Assembly: GCA_963514095.1 (NCBI GenBank)
Contig: OY741282.1
Span: 14,471,421 to 14,535,420, forward strand
Reading direction: 5' to 3'
DNA from: Eutrigla gurnardus
Lineage: Eukaryota; Chordata; Actinopteri; Perciformes; Triglidae
DNA length: 64,000 bases
Part shown: piece after piece, positions 57,001-64,000 of the stretch
Numbering within the stretch: position 1 is the stretch's first letter
Layout of the letters: every line of letters begins with the position of its first letter
Program-made: the position numbers and the translations under genes
The notes under the pieces: model-generated
Databases searched by the model: none
The model's input: only the letters and a program-made list of their open reading frames with translations
Told to the model about the DNA's origin: nothing

Positions 57001-58397
57001 TGTGAAAGCAAAAATGTATTTAAGGCTGTAAAAATAATATAGGACAACCACTGCAGCCACGATTCTACCTACATTATGTGTAACAGGGATCATAACTACC
57101 ATCTACATCTACTGAGACAGTTGGACCTTACCTTTGCATCCACAAAGCTCTGTCTTTATCAGTGTGCTGCTGCTTTTAAGACAAATGCACATGTAGTTCT
57201 GGCTTACTTTCAGACAAGAGCGATGCTGATATTTGAATAATTAACAGATTAATCAAGAGGAGCACAAGCCTGACTCTGGTTTGTTTGTTCATTCATGTGT
57301 AACTCTTAATGTGATGTAGTCCTTAAGGGAATACACTAGTCGGCCGGCGCAGAGACCATGAATTATATATTCATAATTATTATTACAGCAGCTGTAAACT
57401 CATATTAGCTAACTTCCTGGGATTTCTTGTTATTATTTGTGGCTCCAGGATGGGACACATTTCAAATTGGCTTGCATTTCAAATTGGCTCCACTGTCTTC
57501 TTAGCCACAAGGCATGATCATACCTGGAGGTCTGTGATGGAAACGCTGTGGGACTCCACAGTGGGTCGGCGGGGCAAGCGTGGAGAGGAGTGGGGCGATG
57601 TGATCGGAGAGTAGGGTAATGACGGGTAAATATAACGCCCGTTGAGTCCCGGAGAGCTGCAGGGTGATGTTGAAGTTTGCGAGCGCTCCTGCAGGGATAG
57701 CTTGCGGTCCGACAGGTTTAATCTTCCCCTTTGCTCTTGGCTTCCGGGCAGCAGAGCCTCTGACCGGCCAACTGTGTGGGACAGCAGGTCACAGGAGGGA
57801 GTCCGGAAAGATGCCACCATGGAGGAAGCTGGCTCGGGCGTCTCAGAACTGTCCATATCTTCTACCTGAGATGTGATACATTTCAATCAGATTTATTTCC
57901 CTTATATGCATGTTCGCATCTGTAGGGTTGGTTATGTATTGGTATTATATGACAGTCAATATATATCATCAGCTCCATATGACACAATGTACTTTTGTCT
58001 ACTTTCCGGCTGGCATATATATTGATTCCAGTTATGCTCATTATCGTTAAGTTTAGATGGATTTAAAAAAGAAAAAGAAATTGCAGATAGGTTTTTTTAA
58101 AGATCTGATTTGAGAAACAAGTGGATTTTCTGGAGTCTGAATGTAGCCACGGTGTTACCTGGGTGTGTTTCATCTTACCTCCTCCTCCCCGGGTTGCCTG
58201 CTGGGTTCATACTCTGTGACCACGATGAGGGACTCCATGGGGTCTGGAGAGGGCGTCTCAGAGTGAGCGTTCAAAGGCGGAGCGGGACAGCTGCACAGCA
58301 GATCAGGCAGGGGTTGTGAGGGCTGTGCTGGGGGCGCATGGCCGCAGGAGGCCGGCGGTTCAGCAGCGGGCCAGGGGGTTACGTGGCAAGGAAACAT
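47999..58397 (-). CDS. camkk2: camkk2, complete 16-coding-exon kinase gene
   Basis: Encodes Ca2+/calmodulin-dependent protein kinase kinase 2, a cytosolic Ser/Thr kinase that activates CaMKI, CaMKIV and AMPK by T-loop phosphorylation (family knowledge). Coding exons, in transcript order: 58397-58179, 57865-57524, 56124-56077, 55161-55108, 53975-53924, 53753-53620, 53169-53133, 52937-52916, 52804-52716, 52068-51869, 51628-51575, 51483-51410, 51320-51233, 50962-50831, 50028-49925, 48071-47999. Together they make 1722 nt (573 aa; human isoform 1 has 588). Visible landmarks are the Gly-rich loop IGKGSYGVV (201-209), the ATP lysine in AMKVLSKK (K224), the kinase-kinase-specific Arg/Pro-rich insert RRPPPRG, HRDVKPSN (D342), DFG (D360), GTPAF, APE, and a calmodulin-binding/autoinhibitory segment ILVRTMLRKRSFGNPF. 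The N-terminal MESLIVVTEYEP and SLPYSPITSPHSSPRLPRRP match CAMKK2 rather than CAMKK1, although GVSNQFEG resembles CAMKK1. Nothing looks broken. Confidence 0.95.
49925..50028 (-). CDS. camkk2: camkk2 coding exon 15 (calmodulin-binding/autoinhibitory segment)
   Basis: 104 nt. Acceptor cctgtttcag, donor AC|GTAAGG. Encodes ILVRTMLRKRSFGNPFDWGR and KEDRSGLCASGQSL, then T when spliced. Human has ILVKTMIRKRSFGNPFEG then REERSLSAPGNLLT. The basic hydrophobic helix binds Ca2+/calmodulin in the family. If the intron is retained, the frame stops at once (ACG TAA). Confidence 0.92.
50831..50962 (-). CDS. camkk2: camkk2 coding exon 14
   Basis: 132 nt, phase 0. Acceptor ggcccccag, donor GTG|GTGAGT. Encodes VHPWVTRHGAEPLPPEDDNC, CMLIEVTEEEVENSVKHIPS and LATV. 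Human reads LHPWVTRHGAEPLPSEDENC and VKHIPSLATV, which supports CAMKK2 over CAMKK1. Confidence 0.96.
51233..51320 (-). CDS. camkk2: camkk2 coding exon 13
   Basis: 88 nt. Acceptor gtctccacag, donor AAG|GTAAAC. Encodes A-D-I-S-D-D-L-K-D-L-L-L-K-M-L-D-K-N-P-E and T-R-I-S-I-P-R-M-K, end of the kinase C-lobe (human [20 protein letters not shown]). Confidence 0.95.
51410..51483 (-). CDS. camkk2: camkk2 coding exon 12
   Basis: 74 nt. Acceptor cattcacag, donor CG|GTCAGT. Encodes [20 protein letters not shown] and E-L-P-E-R(split), matching human [23 protein letters not shown]. Confidence 0.95.
51575..51628 (-). CDS. camkk2: camkk2 coding exon 11
   Basis: 54 nt, phase 0. Acceptor catgtag, donor GTG|GTGAGT. 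Encodes ALDVWAMGVTLYCFVFGV; human has ALDVWAMGVTLYCFVFGQ. This is the helix F region with the DVWAMG motif. Confidence 0.96.
51869..52068 (-). CDS. camkk2: camkk2 coding exon 10 (catalytic loop, DFG, activation segment)
   Basis: 200 nt. Acceptor acttcgacag, donor AAG|GTGAAG. Begins by completing Leu333, then HYQRIIHRDVKPSNLLVGED, GHIKIADFGVSNQFEGADAL, LTSTVGTPAFLAPEALSETR and KNFSGK. It contains the HRD catalytic Asp, DFG, the activation-loop GTPAF and APE. All kinase key residues are intact. Confidence 0.97.
52555..52632 (+). mobile_element. SINE/LINE-type 3' tail
   Basis: Contains gttgctttggataaaagcgg followed by ctattaaatgaaatgtaatg, a close match to the common fish retroposon tail 'gctttggataaaagcgtctg'. 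Only the 3' part is recognisable. Lies in a camkk2 intron. Confidence 0.5.
52716..52804 (-). CDS. camkk2: camkk2 coding exon 9
   Basis: 89 nt. Acceptor tatatgcag, donor T|GTGAGT. Encodes A-V-M-E-V-P-T-E-K-P-F-S-E-D-Q-S-R-F-Y-F and Q-D-L-L-R-G-I-E-Y, matching human [20 protein letters not shown]. The acceptor is preceded by a short (GU)n run in the transcript. Confidence 0.95.
52916..52937 (-). CDS. camkk2: camkk2 coding exon 8 (22-nt microexon)
   Basis: Acceptor ttctgtcacag, donor GG|GTAAGC. With bordering bases it reads V-F-E-L-V-K-Q-G, matching human VFELVNQG. 22 nt is not a multiple of three and the residues are core kinase sequence, so it must be included for a working protein. Confidence 0.94.
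53067..53104. repeat. (GT)19, camkk2 intron after coding exon 7
   Basis: Reads (AC)19 in the camkk2 transcript, 28 nt downstream of the coding exon 7 donor. Confidence 0.95.
53133..53169 (-). CDS. camkk2: camkk2 coding exon 7 (37 nt)
   Basis: Acceptor tgatgccag, donor G|GTATGT. Encodes V-L-D-D-P-S-E-D-H-L-Y-M, as in human VLDDPNEDHLYM. In the transcript it lies between (GU)24 upstream (53296-53249) and (AC)19 downstream (53104-53067). Confidence 0.95.
53249..53296. repeat. (AC)24, camkk2 intron before coding exon 7
   Basis: Reads (GU)24 in the camkk2 transcript, about 80 nt upstream of the coding exon 7 acceptor. Confidence 0.95.
53620..53753 (-). CDS. camkk2: camkk2 coding exon 6 (Arg/Pro insert, helix C)
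   Basis: 134 nt. Acceptor cccccgatag, donor GAG|GTAGGT. Encodes RRPPPRGAKAAPEGAPQPKG and PLERVYQEIAILKKLDHSNV VKLVE. The Arg/Pro/Gly-rich insert between lobes is typical of CaMKKs and needed for recognition of CaMKI/IV but not AMPK (family knowledge). VYQEIAILKKLDH carries the helix-C glutamate. Confidence 0.95.
53924..53975 (-). CDS. camkk2: camkk2 coding exon 5 (ATP-binding lysine)
   Basis: 52 nt. Acceptor tcctgtag, donor C|GTAAGT. Encodes A-M-K-V-L-S-K-K-R-L-M-R-Q-A-G-F-P and one base of Arg. K224 in AMK is the ATP-contacting lysine by alignment. Confidence 0.95.
54020..54052. repeat. (GA)n microsatellite
   Basis: In the transcript this is a CU tract, 45-77 nt upstream of the camkk2 coding exon 5 acceptor, so it extends that exon's pyrimidine tract. 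A similar (GA)n at about 56134-56152 lies just before coding exon 3. Confidence 0.9.
55108..55161 (-). CDS. camkk2: camkk2 coding exon 4
   Basis: 54 nt. Acceptor cggaccag, donor TAT|GTGAGT. Encodes GSYGVVKLAYNEDDNTYY, completing the Gly-rich loop GKGSYG. Human reads GSYGVVKLAYNENDNTYY. Confidence 0.96.
56077..56124 (-). CDS. camkk2: camkk2 coding exon 3
   Basis: 48 nt. Acceptor cccctcaag, donor AAG|GTACCG. Encodes DCVQLNQYKLKDEIGK, the start of the kinase domain and the first half of the Gly-rich loop. Confidence 0.95.
57524..57865 (-). CDS. camkk2: camkk2 coding exon 2 (regulatory N-terminus)
   Basis: 342 nt, phase 0 at both ends, acceptor cacatctcag, donor CAG|GTATGA. Encodes VEDMDSSETPEP..., then RKLSLQERSQ and YPSLPYSPITSPHSSPRLPR followed by RPTVESHSVSITDLQ. 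In human the equivalent Ser-Pro cluster is phosphorylated by CDK5/GSK3, and the RKLSLQERS site is a PKA/14-3-3-type site (family knowledge). The motifs are kept here. Confidence 0.94.
58179..58397 (-). CDS. camkk2: camkk2 coding exon 1 (start)
   Basis: The exon itself runs from 58465 (acceptor cttgtcttag). The start ATG is at 58397-58395 and an in-frame TGA at 58409-58407 excludes a longer frame. 73 codons starting MFPCHVTPWP and ending ...PSRQPGEEE before donor GAG|GTAAGA. MESLIVVTEYEP matches human MESFIVVTECEP; the Pro-rich first 50 residues are divergent. Confidence 0.93.
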
Positions 58398-58465
58398 GGT
58401 GCCTCTTCACAAAGAGTGACAAGCACTGCTCCATCAGATGGAAACCTCGGGGGGGGAATTGGTGC

Positions 58466-61400
58466 CTAAGACAAGAGCAAATAGCATAATTAAAGAATGC
58501 ATGTGGTATTCAAGAAATCATCAACAGGTGGAGCCCCCAAGGGTACAAGTACTGGGACACAAAGAGCGCATTCTGATTCATCCATAATTAGCTACCCTTA
58601 AAGATAGTACTGCACTCCTGAAAATCTAGTGATGATATAAAATAACATTAGTATTACAAACCCCTGCCTCCTTCACCAGTCACTTCTCTTGCATAACGAC
58701 TGCATCCTTCCTCCCTGACAAGATGGCAGCCACCAGTGGCCAATTCTCAGCAGCACATAGTATCTCCTCTGGTTGACGCTGCATCACGACAGCATGTTCC
58801 CCCTCTCACTTTGGAAGATCTCCTTCCTCTGCTGTCAAACCAAACACTTCCTCTGAACTTCCTCTGAATTATGGAGCGCTGCAGGATTGATTCCTAAAAC
58901 CCAGAGATTACTAAGCAGCATAACGTCTGTGTTAAACACAAGCTTAAGATATTTAAATGTTTTGTTCTACAATATTAAATGTCAGGAAATACCCCTCTGG
59001 TGAATTTTGAAGCTTTTCCTCAAAAAGGCATTGCTAACAAGGCTAAACGAGACAATAAACTGTTATCACACAGACGAGAGAAGTCCACCTTTACAGCCTC
59101 GCTGTGTACACTAACGCTCATGAAACTGTGGCTTAGTTGGTTTTAAATCCCTAACTAACTTTCACAACTACCGATTACTTTCTTTGCACACAGCTGGAGC
59201 ACAGTGTTTGCGTGAACCAAGCGAGAACCGAGTTGCGGTTATAATGAAAGCATGTGGGAAAAACAGTCGCTGTTCGCTGGCTGTGAAACATAAGGAGATG
59301 CAGCTCGTTCCGCCGAGTGTCTACATTTTCCGCGCGTTCTGTTAAGTGCCAATTACTGCATGAAAACACGTAAGGTAACACGACGGATCTGACGCATCTA
59401 TAAAAGCAGCGGGTCAGTCTGCTTTTGATGTCCGTTGTATAACATGGTTCATTATATATGTACAGCATTGAACCAAAGTCCTTATTTGCATCATTTCAAG
59501 AGGGCCATTTCCATCCTCAAGTCCACTCAGCTTATCTTCTGCTTATTATCTGCGCGAGTAATGAAAGGAGGGATGAGAGACAGAGAGGTTTTCTCTTCGT
59601 GGTTTCGACGGGATTGTTGCACTGTCGGTGTGTGGGAGCCAAGCAAATCCCACAGATGCAGCAAAACAAAGGGAATTCATAAGAAAAGCAAGACAGTGGA
59701 AGCTCCAGCCAAGTTCAGAATGAGGATCATGTGTGGGAGGAGACACCTCTCTACATCCATTGCTAGCCTAAATATAACAATGTAAACTCACAAAAAGGAA
59801 GACAGAATCACCACACCTTTACATGGAGACGTTCCTTATTTTCCAGAGTTATAATACAACACACATAAACAACGACGAGGCACACCAAAGCGCCTGTCCC
59901 TCCGGCCCACCCACACACAGTCAAATATAAAACACATAGATTCTGGTTCTGAGAGGAAGGCACTAAGCACCCGACGGCTACTCAGCAACAGGTGCCCAAC
60001 TTCCCTCCGTCGGGACCAGGTTCAGGGTAGAGAGAGTGCCAGATATCTATGTTAAAGTCATTTGAAAGCATGTTTACAAAACTAAATATGTTCACATCAC
60101 AAGTATGGCATAACAATCATAACAGTTTGTAGTCAACTGAATATCTAGTTTCACACTTTTGACTTTTAACACGCGGTGTCACTGCTACCAAAGCGACACA
60201 ATGTGCCCCTGATTAATTGGACTTGGCCTCAGTGGACGAGAGAAAAATATAGACCCATGACCCTGGATGAAACTCGCAACGCACCCGCTACAGTTGGCTT
60301 TTTATATCCCGAGAAGCAACTTAGCAAGCGTGACCTAATTCGATCTCAGATGAATGGTAAGGCTCACATCGAGGCCCATTTCCATTCACATTAAGAGGTT
60401 TATGGGCAGTTTCTACATCGGTGATGGGGAATTTCTTTTACGTGACATTATCATTAATAGCAGAACACATAAAAGCACTGCAAATGTCATTCTCCGGTCC
60501 TGAAATTAGCCCTGAATACGGAGTCAGACAGTTCTTTATTCTGTCTTTGGTGATTTAATGTCTGCAGTTGTTGTCTGGCCAACAGGATTTGCAGTAGCAT
60601 GAGAATTTCAGCTGGATTTCTGATGATGTTTTGATGCCACAATTAGGGAAATGGGTTTCTAAAAACATTCCTAGCACTCCTTTACCTCTGAGGTGAGAAA
60701 GCTACTTTCATGGAACTACCTCACAAGTCATGTCTGTTATGGTTATGTCACCCTCCTCTCACCCTGAAGTCACAAGCTAATACCATGTCTCTATAGTTCC
60801 TAGACAAACACACGCTGTATCATGGAAAACTGAAGTGCTGGCTAAAGCCACTCCCTGATCCCTGGTGATCACAACGGCCGGATGAAGAACAAGCGGTTAG
60901 ATTTGAGCCTTGTGAAACACCAACAGATGCAGCCGGGCTCCAGATGCCGTACTGCGCCACTTATCATAACTAAAGTCACATGACCTGTCCTTCACTATCT
61001 GGACAGGGGGGGGCTGGGGGGAGAGCTGGTGGGAGAGAGGACTTATCAGAGCTTGCAGGGGGTCCAAGCCATGCACAGCATTAATAACAACACAGACACG
61101 GTCCCCCCCCCGCTTCATTAAAAGATCAACGGGGCAACCCTGTCAGTGATCCTCGGAGCCGTGGAAGAGATAAGCTACTGTAAATGCAAGGGATGAGTGT
61201 CCTGGGCCAACTTAACAGTGGCGTTATCGCACAGCAGCAGAAACAGCAGTGAAAATATTTCAAACTCCAAAATACACCACAATTAGTCGTGCAACACAGC
61301 ATCCAAGAAGTCACAGCGACTTGTTGTTTTTCACACTTTTTACAGAATAATTATCATCCATAGAATAGCTAAATGTAGTCATATATGTCAACAAAGACAA

Positions 61401-62141
61401 TCTGGTAAAATATACAGAAAAAATAAGAAAAAAAAGAAGGATTTACAGTCAATTTCATCACCAGCAGATATGGTGCACATTATCACTGTATCATTATAAT
61501 GGGGGCATTTCAATCAAGAATTGTGCAGGTCAGTTTTCAACTACTGTTTTAACTTAATGGTCATAAAAAAGCATCCAATATGCAGAAAGAAAGGGTGGGA
61601 AATAAATCACATTAAAGGACCTACAGGCGGATATTGGATGCGATGGATTGCTTTCACATGTCGGACATGTCGATGCATGTACTAACAGTGAAAACAACGC
61701 GTTTAGACTCGTCACACGCCCTCATTAACTTACTTTGAGCGTGGGTATTAATTAAACGTCGACTCGTTGTCTCGTGTTCTTACGTAAATTCTTGCTATTT
61801 GACAGCACAGCGGCTCTGCAGGTGCAGTCCTGCCTATATTCCACTCATAGCTGAGAATTACCACATAAATGAAGACGAGTCACGTTTTTTTTGTGTTTTT
61901 TTTTTAATCGAAGCTGTCACATATTCACGGCTGTTCGCGTCGCCTGGAGTCCCACAAAGCTACGGCTCAGCTAACGTTAGCAGCTGCCTCGTCTGTCAAG
62001 ATACAGATGTTGTTGGGCAAGGAGTCAAGGATGCTCGTGCGACCGATTAACGTGCACGGCATGTAGCGATGACAACGCCGGAACGTTAAACGAGAACAAA
62101 AGCAGACTGCTTTCTGTAGTAAAAAAAAACAACAACCTTAC
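58466..62141 (-). other. camkk2 intron 1 (leader intron)
   Basis: 3.7 kb between the presumed noncoding first exon and the start-codon exon. I see no coding sequence; open frames near 59.4-59.8 kb on the + strand lack any recognised domain. A CpG-bearing patch at about 59.2-59.4 kb could be an alternative promoter, unproven. Confidence 0.6.
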
Positions 62142-62290
62142 CTCAACGTGTTATTTGGGCCTACAAGTTAGAATTGGGATGGTTCTTCTTCTTCTCCTCC
62201 TTCTTCTCCAACTGCGCGCTAAGTCGCGTCTGTAGTAAGACAGCTAGCTAGCCGTTTGAGTAACGGAGAGAATGTAGCAGACACGATAAC
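62142..62290 (-). other. Probable camkk2 noncoding first exon (5' end approximate)
   Basis: On the - strand a strong donor TTGAG|GTAAGG lies at 62142/62141. It pairs in position with the acceptor at 58466 of the start-codon exon. Upstream is a CpG-containing region. An inverted CCAAT box is at 62306-62310 (CCAAT on the + strand). The exact transcription start is not visible; the right end here is a guess. Confidence 0.5.
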
Positions 62291-62345
62291 CGATGTTGTG
62301 ATGGACCAATCCCGCTGAGCACACGGGTCCCGTGCTTCACATGGA
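62291..62345 (-). promoter_or_regulatory. Candidate camkk2 core promoter
   Basis: A short GC-richer stretch upstream of the presumed first exon, with a CCAAT/ATTGG box at 62306-62310 and no TATA box. Placement rests only on the donor at 62142 and on base composition. Confidence 0.35.
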
Positions 62346-62349
62346 TGGA

Positions 62350-63060
62350 AGTGTTGGGCGAACTATCGTTATGCGATATGCTTCATAAAAAATACGAATA
62401 TGCATCCGCGGACGATGTGTAGGCTGCCGTTTGTTCCCCCTTTCGTTTAACTCACGACTACAAAAATAAAACAGTGCTTCACGGGGCGGGTTTCTACCAC
62501 AAGCACTTTGTGGCAGAAGTGCGCCCTCTAGTGGTGTATGGGGGGTTGCAGTGTACAACTGTCGGATTTTTTTTAATACTAATGAAAAAGGACATTAAAT
62601 GGTGTCCAGGTTTTAAAACATATATACATTGATGATTGATCCATGCCACAGTAGATATATAGGCTAATAAAGCATGTGAGTAAGTTAGTAGACCGTTGCT
62701 TTTTTTTTTTCCACCCCAGATGCACTGAAGGTCATTTGCTCAGCATGTGGCGACATTTCATTCATGCCCAGTATCACACAAATGACTAATGTGCATTGAC
62801 TGCCAAACATTATGTAAAGCAATTTCTAACATTCAGGCCATGCAAAATACAATTGGTGCATCTAACCAAATAGTTTATATTTAAGCTATAATTGTTTGTT
62901 CGTGCAAGAAATGAGTTTATGATGCAAAATCCAACTGACAGGATTGTGGTTATCATACGAAACCAGGTAAATATGGCCTTCAGTGGAGACAAAAAAAAAC
63001 TAAACTAAACCAGAAGTGGTCATGACAGCAGGAATAGCTTAGTGGAGTTACCACAGGACA
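62350..63060. other. Intergenic gap between camkk2 start and snrpd3 end
   Basis: About 0.7 kb separates two genes on the same strand. It holds a perfect CTCF-type core at 62521-62534 and otherwise AT-rich sequence with no gene. Confidence 0.6.
62521..62534 (-). promoter_or_regulatory. CTCF-type core motif
   Basis: The reverse complement reads CCACTAGAGGGCGC, which fits the core consensus CCASYAGRKGGCRS at all positions. Position between snrpd3 and camkk2 fits an insulator, but occupancy cannot be read from sequence. Confidence 0.5.
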
Positions 63061-63081
63061 GGACACATCAAATTGAAAATG

Positions 63082-63087
63082 TTTATT
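63082..63087 (-). terminator. snrpd3 polyadenylation signal AATAAA
   Basis: TTTATT on the + strand, about 140 nt past the stop codon. It gives a short 3' UTR of roughly 63224-63065, which suits a housekeeping Sm gene. Confidence 0.7.
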
Positions 63088-63224
63088 TTCATAAAAAATG
63101 AAAGTAAAGCAATAAATTGCAAAGCACAGGATTGCAAAAAATACCAAAGATATCCAATCCAAAGGAGACAGAACTTAAAAACAAAAGACTATACAATGGA
63201 ACAATCTTAACACGGACGGAGCAG

Positions 63225-63289
63225 TTATCGCCTCTTCTGGAAGATGTTGCCTCGACCCATTCCACCACGGCCTCGACCCCTTGCAGCCA
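63225..63289 (-). CDS. snrpd3: snrpd3, last coding exon (RG tail, stop)
   Basis: 65 nt after acceptor tatttgcag. Completes Val and encodes AARGRGRGGMGRGNIFQKRR, then TAA at 63227-63225. The Arg-Gly tail is symmetrically dimethylated by PRMT5 and bound by SMN (family knowledge). It has one Gly more than human. Confidence 0.97.
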
Positions 63290-63469
63290 CTGCAAATAAA
63301 AACGAGATCAAAGATAAATTATTAATTTGGTCACATGATCATCTACAAAGTAAACATAAATATGCCAGAATAGGAATCATGGAAAGCATTTCTCTCTCGA
63401 TAAGGGAGATTTAGTGCACACAAAAAGTGATTATGTATAAACTGCATGAAATTACTATAAAAGATATCA

Positions 63470-64000
<531 letters not shown>

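Larger units (their letters stand above)
48072..57523 (-). other. camkk2 introns between coding exons 2 and 16
   Basis: Mostly short introns of 90-1000 nt, with larger ones at 48072-49924, 54.0-55.1 kb and 56.1-57.5 kb. Contents are simple repeats, one retroposon tail and AT-rich sequence; no additional exon recognised. Confidence 0.75.

Overview
This window is vertebrate nuclear DNA, most likely from a percomorph-type teleost fish. Three observations support that. The genes are intron-rich and have human orthologues. The microsatellite load is very heavy, mainly (CA)n, (GT)n and (GA)n. The interspersed repeats are fish families: a tRNA-derived SINE-like element, a Tc1-like remnant, and a dispersed 'gctaacatgc...agatatttcagtctggacc' repeat. 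There is no bacterial, plasmid or phage content. Most open reading frames in the window are chance frames in introns, simple repeats or UTRs.

Three protein-coding genes are present. (1) nsmf (NMDA-receptor synaptonuclear signalling and neuronal migration factor, also Jacob/NELF) lies on the + strand. Its 16 coding exons between 6779 and 37890 join in frame into 2001 nt (666 aa). (2) camkk2 (calcium/calmodulin-dependent protein kinase kinase 2) lies on the - strand. Its 16 coding exons between 58397 and 47999 join into 1722 nt (573 aa). A noncoding first exon is likely near 62.14-62.3 kb, and a 3' UTR of about 2.5 kb ends near 45.46 kb. (3) snrpd3 (Sm D3) lies on the - strand with only its last two coding exons, 63721-63529 and 63289-63225. 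Its 5' part is beyond the right edge.

Layout: 1-6.4 kb is noncoding upstream sequence. 6.4-6.85 kb is the nsmf promoter/leader with a long (GA)n tract and exon 1. 6.85-15.4 kb is a large nsmf intron 1. 15.4-37.9 kb holds the rest of nsmf. 38-45.4 kb is noncoding sequence between the two convergent genes. 45.46-62.3 kb is camkk2. A gap of only about 0.75 kb, with a perfect CTCF-type core motif, separates the camkk2 start from the snrpd3 poly(A) signal.

nsmf and camkk2 both act downstream of neuronal calcium entry (established for the families). Their tail-to-tail position here may be chance. snrpd3 is a housekeeping spliceosome gene.

I did not find a new gene system. The most interesting items concern RNA processing. 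A 6-nt microexon in nsmf (18499-18504) restores the conserved Ala-Ile-Ser junction. nsmf exon 6 has a tandem CAGCAG acceptor. One exon in nsmf and one in camkk2 sit between complementary (GU)n and (CA)n tracts. A camkk2 donor site overlaps a stop codon. A previously unnamed (to me) 650-bp element with 22-bp terminal inverted repeats lies in an nsmf intron.
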